Shown piece by piece: positions 47,241 through 60,015 of a DNA stretch of 64,000 nt. This stretch comes from Sipunculus nudus. Its lineage: Eukaryota; Annelida; Sipuncula; Golfingiida; Sipunculidae. The stretch lies in the NCBI GenBank assembly GCA_026874595.1, contig CM049316.1, positions 53,141,676-53,205,675 of the forward strand, read 5' to 3'. Under the pieces are notes generated by a model. The model was not told where the DNA came from, ran no database searches, and saw only the letters and a list, made by a program, of their open reading frames with translations. A program made the position numbers and the translations under genes. Within the stretch, counting starts at the first letter, position 1; each line of letters begins with the position of its first letter.

Positions 47241-47742
47241 GTCCTTCTTTCAGCCCTAGTACTGAGCCAAAGTCATTTTTACATTCTGTCAATCAAAGAA
47301 GTGTGTGTGTGTGGGTGGGGCGGAGCCTCACTCAGTTGACCAAGCACCCCCCCCCCCCCCACCCAAGTCAAGTGTACTTAATATGCCAAGTGAAGCTATT
47401 GCACTAGCTCAACCCATGGCTATTGCTAAATCTTACACAGTTAGCAGTCTTTCAACGCTATTTATAGATACAGACAGAAACCTGGCTTTTTGCTAAATCT
47501 GAAATAGTTGGAAGTCTGCCAAACTATTTATAGAGACAGAGAAAATCATGACATGTTGCCCAATCTGTTGATACATAATAAAATACTTTGGCTACACTCT
47601 TTTTTCAATCAGACACATTCATAATATATTTTTTATCAAAATGTTAAGAATAATAACATATGCCTGTTCAAAGGGCGAGAAATATTTATTCATGGATTTA
47701 CCTTGCACATAAGTTGGACATGGAAGCCAGGTTTTATATTAC
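47241..47742. other. Non-coding, with GT and C-run simple sequence
   Basis: No gene supported. There is a short GT-rich run near 47302 and a C run near 47348. Confidence 0.4.
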
Positions 47743-47866
47743 CTGTAAAGGTCTGCTTTATACCGCAGAGCTCACAATCTGTTACTAAAACATCTACTAC
47801 CTTTACCAAAGTATCTCGCACTCCTTCCATTGATAAAGGTCCAATGAACAAATAGTAAACTTGAAC
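47743..47866 (-). CDS. Candidate internal exon, minus strand
   Basis: On the - strand, 124 nt open between an acceptor (atgattttcag) and a donor (ttacag|gtaata). It encodes 41 residues beginning VQVYYLFIGPLSMEG and containing two cysteines (TDCELCGI). Composition looks protein-like and both splice signals are good. No neighbouring exon in a compatible phase was found and the family is unknown to me. It lies among dispersed repeats, so it may be a chance frame or an exon of a gene with long introns. Confidence 0.3.
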
Positions 47867-48099
47867 CTGAAAATCATTTTTGGGCAATGTTATAGAATTT
47901 GAAACAACAGTTTTGAAGTAGAAGACTATTGCAGCCTGTCGTTTGACAAAGGCTTAATTGGTCGAATGACCAACGTGAGCTTTCTATAACTCTACCAACA
48001 TTTTATGAAAATATAATATGAACCTATTCTTATACAACTGAGAGAAGTATTTATATTAACCAATTCAGCTTGACCGATTCATCAGAACACATTTTAAAG

Positions 48100-49345
48100 T
48101 AGTGACTGAAAGAGGCTATAATTTCAAATTTTTGGCCTGGATATGAAAGGTCGATGCAGGTTTCGCCACCAAAAAAATTAATTTTAAATATAAATCATGT
48201 GACCAGCTCCTGTCGTTTCTGAGATTATTATGTTAGTATGCTTACTTGGCCAAATGACAAAATTCAAAATCCTATAACTTGGTGAAAATTTACCGTACCC
48301 AAACCATTTTAATCCAGCTGTTAAAAACAGCATTGTGCAAAAAAATGATAGAAGTATAAACTTAGCATAACAGTTTTCTAGACCATTCTCAATGTTTTCA
48401 GATATGGGGCCAAGCGGAATACTTCCTGTCTTGGTGACAATCCTAGTTAGCAGCCATCTTGGCCGCCGGATTATAAAATATCAATACATCCGGTTATATT
48501 TGTGATAGAATGCGTTGCAGGTGCACCATTTCTATGTTTTCTGGGAATTAAAAATTCATTTTATAAAGGTTTCAAGTCTGTACAATGACTCTGTGAATGA
48601 ATTCTGATTTTGTTGGTTTTGAAATTGAGCTAAATTTACCTTTGTTTCTTAGCACATCGAACAGCAGCCATTATTTGTCGAGTTCTGCACAGCAGTTGCA
48701 TACTTTGTGATTGTAAACAAATGAATGTCGCATTTTCTGGGCTGAGTTTGTCACGCCTGTATGTCATGCATTCTGATTGTTGAAATGTTGTTTTTCTTTC
48801 AAGATGTCATATTCCCTCCTTTTAATTTTTCTTCATTTGCATGCCAACAAATGTAATTGCATTGAAGAAGTGATGGGTGCAAGAAACGGGTCTGTCAAAA
48901 TCTAGCATAAAATGTCGAACTAGATATGTCCGTAAACACTTTATTTAAACCTAAATACATTTATTTAGATTTCATGAACTTCTTCCTTTTCATGTAAGCC
49001 TCTGTCAGTGCAGTTGGGAATTATCAAATGTATAAATGCAACTGTGCTGATATTTAATATACATGTTTATTTTTAGTACCTGAGCCCCATGTCTGTTTCA
49101 GTGAAATGAAATGGACAGTCGAGTGGTAAAACGCTCGGCTAACTACACTAGTGCCCCAGATTTGATCAACATCATTCTATAAGAGTGGATTGTAGTGACT
49201 AGTCCAAGGTCGGTGGGTTTTTTTTCGTATCCCCCATTACCCCTACTCCTATATACTACCGAACGCCATCACCCGAGTCATGAGGAGTGGCTTGTAATAG
49301 TAATTACAACTAATTATACGATCCATATAAAATAAATATAACAAT
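48100..49345 (+). repeat. Dispersed repeat with embedded tRNA-like SINE module (copy 1)
   Basis: Homologous in reverse complement to about 51330-52240. Shared words include 'catttctatgttttctggga'-like sequence, 'tttcaagtct…aatgactctgtgaatgaatt', 'agcacatcgaac' and 'cagatatggggccaagc'. The part at 48130-48330 also matches 54200-54380 ('gtatgcttacttggccaaat'). A partial direct copy without the SINE lies at about 49600-49910. Confidence 0.65.
49113..49320 (+). mobile_element. tRNA-derived SINE-like module, copy 1
   Basis: The head 'gacagtcgagtggtaaaacg' with 'ctcggct' resembles a tRNA D-arm/A-box. The 3' part contains 'cgccatcacccgagtcatga'. The B box is eroded here but is preserved in the inverted copy at 51370-51545. 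Confidence 0.5.
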
Positions 49346-49599
49346 AAAATAAATTAAACAATGCATTTAAAATTGGTTATCTTACTTTAAATATATTAGA
49401 CTGAATTGCGTGCATGTTAGGTTACAAACGTATGTAAGAAGCTCACACCTGTCACATGTATTGTACCTATGCCTTTTATGTGTACGTAATGTTATTGTGC
49501 TAAAAGTCTCTTTTTATCTGGACATCCAACGGCAAAACTTGGTAATATATGTTGATAAACTGCAGTTTCAAATGAAAGTGTCAAATTCCGGGCTAGATT

Positions 49600-49910
49600 T
49601 TATTATATTAATTTTTTCTTTCTTTTTTTTAATGCGTGTGCATGCTAATGAATGTGTTAAATGCTTTATAGAGGTGATGGATGAAAGAAACTATAAGCTA
49701 TCCTGTCTGGTATCAAATAAGGAGCTTAATGTATCCGTGAAGAATAGTTAGGATTTTTATTGTTCCACAAACATAATATTCGATTAACTTTACACTTTAT
49801 TAGCAGCAACTGGGACATATCTGATAGTTGTGCCGAAATTGAACATACATGTACTAGTTACATAAATTTTAACACTATGTCTGTTTCAACGGAATGAATT
49901 TTATTCATAA
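49600..49910 (+). repeat. Direct partial copy of the 48800-49110 segment
   Basis: 'gcatgctaatgaatgtgtta' and 'gaggtgatggatgaaagaaac' split here match 'gcatgccaacaaatgtaatt' and 'gaagtgatgggtgcaagaaac' near 48840-48880. 'cactatgtctgtttcaacgg' matches the SINE 5' flank near 49090. The SINE itself is absent. Confidence 0.5.
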
Positions 49911-51329
49911 TCTAGACTAGATTAGCAGATTGCAAATTTTGTGATGTGGTGATGATGCAAACTTCAGACTGTATGCTCGTATGAAAGAAGCAACACGTGT
50001 CAGGAAATTATCAGTAAGTACCTAACTAATGAGATGGCATTGACTTTTTGGATTCATGTAGTACATGCATGTATCAAACTTCAGGTGACGGTGCTGCAAG
50101 TGTTCAAGCTAGCTGGTCTATCCCGGATGTTTGTAAAAAGAAAGGAAGAGCAAAGGGTTAGATAGATAGTTGAATTCACACCACAAGCTAGCACAAGGTT
50201 GAAAAATATAATACACCTTCAGTTTCCAGACATGCATTCTGTCTTCATTATCTTGATAACATCAATTAAGTTCAAAGTTTGATTTGAGTTTTCATTGACT
50301 TTAATGGTGATTGTAACGTTTCTGTGCTTTTAGCTCCTGTGTACTCTGGCGGCCTTTATATAGTTAAGTTTTTTCTTCATGTCAGCTTTATGCCCCAATG
50401 AAGAATGCTTGGGAACTTACATTTCATACCACTCGCTCCACCAATTGGACATAGATTAATGAGAATAGACTATTTCTGAATATTATTGTTGAATATTTTT
50501 ATTACTAAAGAGCAGTTTATTACATCAATTTTTCCAATATTGCCGGCAACTGTTTTAATAACCTAGCCCTGAATATTTTCTATTTGATTTGACAGAACAA
50601 GAGTATTTTTCTTTTCGTGAAACACACAGTGCAAACTTACTGTCGGTTCTTTTTATCTTATGTGCAAGGCTTAGTGCGATCTGCAATTTTGCATCTTGTG
50701 CACAAGGTTATAAAGCATTTCAAATAAATGTAGTAACTATAAGTACTACATTCATAAAATGTGTGCATTATGTAAGCAAATGAAGTGTTTTAAGGGGAAA
50801 CGCAAACGGGAAAATGCAAAGTCAATATCAGCTGGTTGGTAAGGGTCGTCTACCATATTACCAAAGCAGCAGGAAAACTATCTACAGGTGTGCTGACTCT
50901 ATTATGCTCCATCGCAACACTGCAAAGATAGCATATACATTGGTAGGACCTAGCCTTGTGGTTAGCCTTTGACCTCGCTGTTGTAGGTCTCCGGTGTCTC
51001 ATTGAAATCTCACCAGAAACCAAGACATTTGCTTTAATGTCTAACGACATATAGACTTCTTTCTTATAGCATACCGTCTTTATCGTATTGATTACCTCAT
51101 TCTCATTCAATAGTAAGTGATGCAAACATAGTGATGCCAACAGGACTAAATCTATCCTTTGGAAAGAAAGCGTAGCATATAGCATAATGTTGTGAGTCTC
51201 TCAATATGTACTGATTCTGTTTTCATGCCAGCAGAGAGTCTGGAAGCTGCACCATCACCTCTAAGCAAAAGAGTATTGAATACGTGTATGTATCGCACGT
51301 ATCCAGTCTGAATAAAAGTATAAACAAAT
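49911..51329. other. Non-coding sequence between inverted repeat copies
   Basis: No gene supported. Short - strand frames at 50850-51465 overlap one another and the inverted repeat and lack recognisable features. Confidence 0.4.
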
Positions 51330-51369
51330 AAAATATATTTACATGGATTGTACAACTAGTTATAATAAC

Positions 51370-51545
51370 TGATACAGAACATTCTTCATGGCTCGGATGG
51401 CGGCGTTGAGTAGGGTCGGGTGAAGTACAAGGAGAAAACAACGGACCCTGGGTTGGCCAGTTCAACCCACTCTCATAGCAACACCAGGGATAGAACCTTG
51501 GTCGTCAGTGTAGAGAGCAGAGCGTTTTACCACTCGACTGTACTT
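51370..51545 (-). mobile_element. tRNA-derived SINE-like module, copy 2
   Basis: On the - strand: 'acagtcgagtggtaaaacgc' (A-box region), then about 35 bp later 'aaggttctatccctgg' (close to the B-box GGTTCRANNCC). A SINE body with 'gagtgggttgaactggccaa' and a 3' part with 'cgccatccgagccatgaag' follow. A/B spacing fits a tRNA-type Pol III promoter. Both flanks match those of copy 1, so the module was duplicated along with its host repeat. Confidence 0.6.
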
Positions 51546-52240
51546 TTCATTATATTAATAGAGACATAGTGTTCAAATACTTAAAATTAACATATATATT
51601 TAATTGTATCACATTATTCAACAAATAGGATTTACAGTTCGATGTGCTTGTAATAAAAGCAATTTTATCACAATTTCAATACCAACAAAAATTCATTCAC
51701 AGTCATTATTTAGACTTGAAGCCATTATAAATGAATTCACGACCCCAAAGATATAGAAATAGTATACTAGCAATACATTCATTCTTCTCTCACATTTTGC
51801 ACATTTCCTCTAATTATGCCGCTCAGTCGCTGGACTAATGGGAATATTATCAAACTCTTGATAGAAAAAACCGGCAAAAGGGTACCTAGAGAGGTTTTGA
51901 ACCTCAAAAATTGAATTTCTCCGAACAAAAAAAAATTAGGAATAGATTATTTGCAATACTAGCGACATTATAATTGGTTACTGGCATTTTCAATCCGGAG
52001 GCCAAGATGGTCGCAATCTTGGATTTAGGCTAAGATATATTCAGCTTGACCCCACATCTGAAATTCATCATTAATCTCCAAACAACACTTGCCAACCTCC
52101 ATGCTTCCTTTTGTTTGCACAGTATAGGGGCTTAACCGCTAGACTATTTAAACAACTTGAAAGAGCTCGTCTGTGGGATAATTTCTGTGAAATATTAAAT
52201 TTGGCTGAATGATTTCGGAGAATAACATTTTCAAAGTTTT
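51546..52240 (-). repeat. Inverted copy of the dispersed repeat at 48100-49110
   Basis: The reverse complement shows 'agcacatcgaactgtaaatc', 'ttcaagtctaaataatgact' and 'cagatgtggggtcaagctga' in the mirrored order expected from copy 1, with perhaps 20-30% divergence by eye. Confidence 0.6.
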
Positions 52241-52246
52241 TAGCTC

Positions 52247-54005
52247 AACTGAGCTTTAGAAATCACTCTTTGTCCGTCGTCCGTCCGGTCGTCTGTCCGT
52301 TAACAAATCGTAACCGCTGGACAACAAATCATTGATCAACATATTTCTTTGCATGGATATTGATCATGGAGTGTTTCATCAGTTTCTGCAGGCTAGTGGC
52401 GCCACCTGTATCAGTTCTATTTTTTACAATTTTTTTTTTTCTCTATTTTTGAGACCTTAAAAGATCCGATCATCTGTTAACAGGGCATAAAACACAATGA
52501 CTGGACCTTGAATCTTCTATCTTGACATGCAGGGAGGCCAATGAAAAGTCTGCTTGGGTACCTTAAATTAGGTCTCTGAGCTATGGGCTTCGAAGTAACC
52601 CCCCCCCCCCCCGAATAATGGAAAATTGATACAAAAGCTCAAGTATCTGAACAACTTATGTATTGATCACCATGATTCTTTGCAATAATATTGATTAAGA
52701 AGTGTTTCATCAGTTTCTGAAGACTGGTGGCGCCACCTGTATTTTTTTAACGATTTTTTCTCTGTTTTTGAGACCTTTAAAGGTTTGGTCATCTATTTAC
52801 AGGGCACAAATCGTAATGACTGGACCTAGAATTTTCTAACTTGACATGCAGGGGGGCCCATTAAAAAATCCCTGGAAACCTTGTATTTAGGTCTCTGTTA
52901 CCCAAAACCTCTGAGCTATGGGGCTTCGAAGTACCCCCCCCCCCCTCCCCGAATAATGGAAAATGTGATACAAAGGTTCAAGTATCTGAACAACTAATGC
53001 TTTGATCACAATGAATCTTTGCATGGATATTGATTAAGGAGTGTTCAATAAGATTCTGCAGACTGGTGATGCCACCTGTATTTTTTTATATTTTTTATAG
53101 ATTTTTTCTCTATGATTTTGAGACCTTTAAAGGTTTGGTCATCTGTTTACAGGGCACAAATCGTAATGACTGGACCTAGAATTTTCTAACTTGACATGCA
53201 GGGATGCCCATTAAAAAATCCCTGTAAACCTTGTAATTAGGTCTCTGTTACCCATATTGTTTGAGCTATGGGGCTCAGAAGTACCCCCCAGAATAATTAA
53301 AAATTTCATACAAAAGCTCCAGTATCTGAACAACCAATGCATTGACAGCCATGATTCTTTGCATACTTATTGATCAAGGTATGTTTCATCAGTTCCTGCA
53401 GACGTGATGCCACCTGGATTTTTTTTCAAATTTTAACACATTTTTTCTCTCTCTATTTTTGAGACCTTGAAAAATCGGTCGTCCGTTGATAGTGCACAAA
53501 CAGTAACCATTGGTCCTAGAATCTTCGTATCCAGGGAGGTCCGTGAAAAATATCCTTGGAAACCTGAAATTAGGTCTCTGTTAGCCAAGTTCTCTGGGCT
53601 ATGGGGCTTATAAGCAACCCCCCACCCCCCTTGATAATAATTGAAAATTTGATACCAAAGTGGGCCCAAGTCATAACCATTGGACCCAGAATCTTGACAT
53701 CCTGAGAGTTCTTCAAAAGTTCTCCCAAGAAACCTGAAATTTGGTCACTGTGACCTATATTCTCAGAGTTATGGGGTATGTTTGAGCACCCCTTAAAAAT
53801 AATCCAAATTCACACAAATTGTAAGATTCCTCAGGAAAGGGTTGTTGGATTGTCATAAAATTTGGTGTGCTTATTGGTCTTAATGAACTTAAGCTAATAT
53901 GCATGATAATGATGCCATCTACATTATCTTAATTAGTTGCCTGTGCAAGGACATATTGTCTACATGACAGTCGGCTGAGCGTCATGACCCATGGGTCACT
54001 TGTTA
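52247..54005 (-). repeat. Dispersed element with ~340-bp internal units (inverted copy 3)
   Basis: Reverse-oriented relative of 40664-42632. It begins 'ttagctcaactgagcttta' and 'gaaatcactctttgtccgtc' and ends 'cagtcggctgagcgtcatga' with 'cccatgggtcactt'. About four internal units have 'ggcgccacctgtat', 'agggcacaaatcgtaatgac', 'taggtctctgttaccc' and C-runs up to 12 long. The open frame at 53433-53669 is repeat-derived. Confidence 0.8.
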
Positions 54006-54029
54006 TAGCTTTTCACCAGTAAAATAAAT

Positions 54030-54530
54030 GTAAGTCGATACAAGTGGCGACTCAAAAAACTCAATTCCACATTTGACATGTGACTGATTTTTTTTTGTAT
54101 AAAATTTGGTGATGCTGGCTCCTGCTGTTCCTGAGTTATTATGTGTTACTGTACAGATGACCGATGAACGCTGTACAAAAGAGGTTGATGCAGGTGGCCA
54201 ACCAATACCTCAATTTCAAAAATGTATCATGTGACCAATAATTGCATAAAATTTGGTGATGCTAGCTCCTGCCGTTTCTGATATTGTAATTTTTGTATGC
54301 TTATTTGGCCAAATGACTTAGTTCAGCTTCCCGTGACCTGGCCTAAATTCACCGAACCAGAACCATTTGAACAAACTTGAGAGAGATTGTTTCTGGGATT
54401 CCTTGTGCATGTAAAATATTAAACAAATTGGCTTGATATTTGCGGAGAAGGGATTACTTCTGTGAAATATAAAACAATTTGGCTCGATATTTGCGGAGAA
54501 GACGATTTGTAAAGTTTCTTTATCGATTTT
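54030..54530 (+). repeat. Dispersed repeat related to 48130-48330
   Basis: 'ttggccaaatgacttagttc', 'gctcctgccgtttctga' and 'aaaatttggtgatgct' recur twice inside the block and match the left part of the 48100 repeat. There is an internal near-duplicate of about 60 bp at 54370-54500. Confidence 0.6.
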
Positions 54531-55018
54531 TCACTGTAAAATCTAAGTCCATGCAGATAAACAAAAATAAGCTCAATCAGCAATATTTTGCATAAATTTA
54601 GTGATGCAAGCTCCTGTCTTTTTCGAGATAGTATGGGTTAACCTAAAAATACAGCGGTAAACTGCCGACCATGATAAGATTTATATATGGTGAAAGCAGT
54701 ACGCCCTGATTGGCCAATCAATCACACCGTTGAGTGACCCCTAGCGGATGTCTAATTATATAACCTGGAACCGGGATAAGAAGATATAGACACAACAATC
54801 GACCAAAATGTTACAACTCTGATCGGCTTAATTACAAACAGAAAATCAGCTGGCATATATACAGCTCCCCTATTTTCGCATACCCAGCGTGCTGTGTTTA
54901 TTGATTATAAGCACAAAGCCTACAATACAGGTACCACTGCATTGTTGCTCATGCATGGCCAAATATTCCGGACCCATTTGACAATACATTTCTCAAAGAT
55001 TCAATACTTCATGCACCA
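54531..55018. other. Non-coding sequence
   Basis: Nothing supportable between the dispersed repeat and the hairpin element at 55019. Confidence 0.4.
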
Positions 55019-55220
55019 GTTACCACAGGCGCTTGAATCGCTATTTGTGTTGATATTGGCTTAAATAGTGTTCATTTTATCTTAACAACAATCCCCTACC
55101 GTTTTATGAGCTGTAAACCATGTTATATCGCTTGCCGGTACTTGTTCATATAATAGATACAGATATTTATTATACAAACAATATCAACACATTTAGCGAT
55201 TCAAGCGCCTGTGCAGTTAC
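55019..55220. mobile_element. Hairpin / MITE-like element with ~40-bp inverted arms
   Basis: Left arm 55019-55058 contains 'caggcgcttgaatcgctatt' and 'tgtgttgatattg'. Right arm 55179-55220 is its reverse complement with a few mismatches ('caatatcaacacatttagcg', 'attcaagcgcctgtg'). The spacer is about 120 bp. No target duplication was recognised. Confidence 0.55.
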
Positions 55221-57084
55221 ATACGCCACCTTTCACTGCCATACATTCAGAACAGCATGTTTATTCCACAAATAGTCCGGTAATTTTCCACCAGTTTTGC
55301 TCGATCTCGTTGAATAATGCGGCAGTGATATACCTTCCGAGGGACACAATACGCCCGGTGCATCAGTGATCAGACGAAACCGTGCGGTTTAACATTTATC
55401 CTATACATGGAGTTAATACGTCCATAAAAAGCGCCAATTAAAACACCTCGCAGATCAATTTACGCTGATACTGCTACCAAGGCTAACGTATCTGACTGAT
55501 TATCAAACATTGGTGTCAGTGTTAATAAATACTGCTATATAGGTTGTACACCTCGGCTCACTGCGGAATTGATTGGCCGGGTTTGGCTCGAGTGTAGTTC
55601 TCACACGTGTATTTGTGCTCCAGAACGTTCGCGGGAAAATAACAGGAACAAACGTGGTCATGGGGTAAGCACTGCAGTACATATATGGACAGGCCCTATA
55701 ATCCTTGTATAACATTTTAGTTTAATAATCAACTTCCATCTGTTTTAACAGTGTTCACTGAACTGTAGCGACTGCTAAACCGGCACAGAGGCATTTATAT
55801 AGCACTTTTGCTGTGGGCTAATCGCTTATTTTTAACAAACATGTTTAAACCAAACCGGCGAATATCACTTGCCGGTGACCTGTGTAGAGAGATGTACAAG
55901 GGTAGAATCTCGTTCATCCATTAACAATACCTCGTGTCACCTTGTGGTTAGGCTACCACAAAAAGAGCTGGGTACCAGTCTACCTGTGTCTTCATTTCAG
56001 GTCATATATGTATCCCCAAGTGGGTTTGTTTATGCCGAGGGAACATTGCACCCAAAACAGAGACTGGATTTTGGATTGGTTTCTGTCCCATTCTCTCTCT
56101 CGTATAAAAGTAATGATAATGCCGTATTTGTTGGTTCCTATTACGAGCTAGTTTCAGTTATAATTGCCGGGTACTGCACACTATCTCTGACTATCCCTGT
56201 GAATTTATAACATGTAAATCTATAATAATGCATGTGCCATGGACTACAGGTTTCAGTGCGGATGTAATGCTTAATACAGTGACGGATCGAGAGGGAGAGA
56301 GAGGAAGCGGGGGGGGGGGGGGCGCCCGTTGAGCTGAAACATCTCTCATTTTATCTATTTATTTTCCTATTTATCCGTAATTAATTTTCATTTTACAGGT
56401 TTCTTTTTTGTAGCAATTGAATTATTAAATTATCCACATATTATCACTCTCCGATTCATAAGTTGAGGATAGTAATGATCAGCTTTGTAATTGACTCCAT
56501 ATTAAGATAGCTTCACAATATTTCTGTTACGTGTTTTTAAGTTGTACACTCAGCTGGGTCATAACACCGAGGAACCACCCATACTGCATTCGCCTGTGAG
56601 AGAAGCACGGCCTTCATGCATGTTAGTCTAAAGAGCAAAGCCTGGTTTGGGGTCCTTGGTTATAAATGTCATGGCTCCTCGGCTGATACTCTAACCCGAT
56701 CTGTGCTGTGCTGGGTGCGGTGCGATGTCTGGACCACAGAAGCTTTGATATACGAAAAAGTTTGATATACGACTTGGACATTTTAACAATTTTTTACCAC
56801 AAGATTTAAAAAAAAAAGATGATGATATTTTGCAAGTTTTAAACATAGATGCGAATTTTCAACATTGACATCAACATTTTACTTTCCAGTTAATATCCTT
56901 ATTTTGAAGAAATTTAAATATTAAAGCAGACCACACGTTAATATACACCAAACCCCCAACAGCAAATCTTATTGCTCTTGTATATATATCATTAAAGACT
57001 CTACACCATGCGTGAGACCAGGGAAGCTAAATTCACAAAAAGACGTCTTTTACGATGTATCCATGCAGTGTCAAGTTTGGGTCT

Positions 57085-57087
<3 letters not shown>
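55221..57087. other. Non-coding sequence upstream of the oxidoreductase exons
   Basis: Should contain the 5' exon(s) and promoter of the gene that starts to be visible at 57545, but I could not identify them. A frame at 55869-56210 has no ATG at its head and no recognisable domain. A G-run sits at 56310-56322 next to 'cagtgacggatcgag', possibly a MITE end. Confidence 0.4.

Positions 57088-57139
<52 letters not shown>
57088..57139. repeat. (TA)n microsatellite
   Basis: About 26 perfect TA dinucleotides, followed by an A-rich stretch. Confidence 0.95.
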
Positions 57140-57141
<2 letters not shown>

Positions 57142-57544
57142 CCTTATACAGTAAAAAAAAAACAAAAAACAAAAAAAACAAGCTTGTATTAAAACAAAAG
57201 TGGGTGAGGTCTGTGCTATTCGGTATCCAGAATCACAAGAAACTATATATATGGGCATGTGTTTCTCTTATAATATAAAAACACTTCAAAATCTATGCCA
57301 AAGATCTTATTTCCATGTCCCTTAAATATGTTCAATGGTCGTGCCTGGTTTATGACCAGGCTGATGTAATGTAGTTATAAGTTATATATAACATTGTTTT
57401 CCGAGCTGGTTAATGGGAGTGTTTCAGGTACAAGAAGACCGTTAAATAAAGGGAATCATTCGATGAAATTCTCTCAAAGACTTTAATAAATCACATTAAG
57501 AAAAGCTGGAGTACCACACTGATGACTGGGTGATTTTTTTTACA

Positions 57545-57761
57545 GTTCCGCTGATGACCGTTTTGGATTCGCTTTATTTGGTACGGGCCGCATTGGGACC
57601 ATACACTTTCCCAATGTGTTCCTGAACGAGAGGACCCGCCTGCTGTGGGTGGTCGAGGAGGACACCAAGCGAGCTGAAGGTCTTGTAAGGAGATACGGCG
57701 GCCAGCATACAATCAAAGTGGTTAACAATGCAGAAAGTGCTCAGGTTTTTAATGATCCATT
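57545..57761 (+). CDS. Oxidoreductase exon with Rossmann GxGxxG motif
   Basis: 217 nt. Acceptor gattttttttacag, donor gatccatt|gtaagt. The exon starts with the last base of a codon and ends in phase 2. It contains RFGFALFGTGRIG, then an acidic end of the second strand (WVVEED) typical of NAD-preferring Rossmann folds. The initiator exon upstream was not found. Confidence 0.92.
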
Positions 57762-59980
57762 GTAAGTACACAATCAAAATAATACTAGTCTGTTCTGCTA
57801 CATGTAATGTAACCCCGGGTTTAAAGGATCAACTTTGACCAGAGTGAGTCTCAGAAATGCAATTCACCTAAGTGTTTTTCAGCCTTGGCTGCTGTCACTT
57901 CTAATCATTGTTTTTAAAGCCTCCTTATGGCTATTTACTAATCACGTATAGAATGACAACCACAAAAGTTAAAATCGGTGTTGAAAATGCGGAGGAGTGC
58001 TTGGTTCATCATTCTGTGACATCAGCTGAGCATCATTACCAGTGGGTCAATTTTCTTTCAGAGTCCGGGCAGTCATGGTTTGTACTCCATCTTTCACACA
58101 TGAACACATTGTTCGACAGGCTTTAGAAGCAGGTAAGCCAAGATGATTCCAACTTTAGGTAGACCTCATGGTCTTTCAACTTTGTAAGCTTTTTTTTCTG
58201 CACCTTGAAAAGTATTATTACAAAGGGTTTTCCTGTCTAAGTTACCCTCTATAATTCTGCAACATTTGTGAGCCAACAATTGAGCGCTCTGTGAGCTGTT
58301 ATTAACCTTTATTTTGACAAAACTTTCTACTATTGCGTATGTTTGTATTTAATGTATAGGGTTATAATGTTAATATATATATAATTCATCTTAAATTAAA
58401 TTTAATTGATTACTATGAACCGTCAGAGGATATAGGCTTATATGATCTACCAGAAAGTATTAATTGGTTAATTAAGCGTGCGTTTCGTCAGTGTCAGAAT
58501 AAAATGATTGCTATTTTAAATAAAAACTATTTATTGAGTATTTTATTTCTCACATACACAAAGCTTGGGAACATTTCGCCTTTTTTTTGTTTTACGAGAA
58601 TGGTTCTATTGTTTCAGGAAAGGCTGTTTTCTGTGAAAAGCCCCTTGCAACAACTCTGGAAGCTGTGAAAGCTTCTTACAAACTCGCAGCTCATCACAGA
58701 CAACCACTCTTTTGTGCCTTCAACAGGTATGATTCCAGTATGTCAAACAGACGATATCATAATGCATCACTATTAGCATAACAATCTCAGTGGTGGTAAA
58801 GCTGAAAGGAGTGGAGACCTGAATGTTTATGTGCTTTTCAGTTAATATTATCGGTGATAGTTATGATAAGAACCTGACAATGGATCAATGTATACAGTAC
58901 ACTATATACCTATGAGGCTATGACAATACCCAGTCACGCTAATCTCAGCTGAAATCTTCAAATGTCAGAATCTCAGCAGTCGAACCATAAACCCTTTGAT
59001 AATGGAATGTTTATCTGACTGCGATTTGTATATCAAGGTCAATGGTTTAACCGTTATCAAATGCTAATCAATTGAATCTGTGACAGCTTGATAAAAGGTT
59101 TTATGCGTCAACATTAATATAAAAAATCTTCGTTCAAACTGCTAAAAGCTTAAAAATTATTTATGATCCAGCAGTAGGTGTTTAGAAATATTATAAAGAA
59201 AAGTTGTTGTAGATAATACCTACAAAATAAGAAAAATTGTATCAGTTTGACCAATACTGATAATTTTCTCCCTTCTTAACAGACATATCAGGATGTCTGA
59301 TGGCAGATATTTGCACAGCACAATTTGGTTTACTCATTTACCTCTGTGTTTGTCTTTATGAAGAGCTGCACGAAAATGTGGAATTTTGGAGAATGACTAC
59401 TAGTTATATCAAAAGTTATGTTAGCCAATGAAGCTGATTTCCCTGTGAATCACCCACCACCCTCCCCCCCCCCCTCCCGCTCCCGGATTTCTCCCCGACT
59501 ACATATAAAAAAGTAGTAGTTCTCTCACAGTGAGCCCAGCAACTCATGGTTCAGGTGTCATACTAATCATATAACACGTAATTTTCTTCCATACCGGAAT
59601 TGTAACCTGGTAATTGTTTCTGGTTTGCAGTGTGTATATTCTGCGTGTCTTTCACACTCTCTGTCATGTTTCATTGCTGTATAGGATAACTTAACTAAAT
59701 TTTATCTTGTTATTTCAAATTTGATACAATAATTCTCCGTAGAGAATACCTAGGGTGGGGATTGTTTCTAGATTTTCTGTCCATAAGCCAACCACAACAA
59801 CAAAAACGAACTAGAAATCTGAACCCAATGGATACATGTCTCCGTTATATGAGGGTCCCCATTGTGGGATGCTCCCTAACCAATGTGTGTGTCCACTCAC
59901 CTCACAACTAACACGAACACACTAGACACAGTCACACCCGAGGTGCTGCATGGGCGCTCGACCCTGACGTGAACAGGTAG

Positions 59981-60015
<35 letters not shown>

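Noticed and set aside
49410-49751. 113-codon frame with a hydrophobic segment
   Set aside because: Its 3' half is a diverged copy of repeat sequence at 48800-48960, where the frame is not open. No conserved coding signal.
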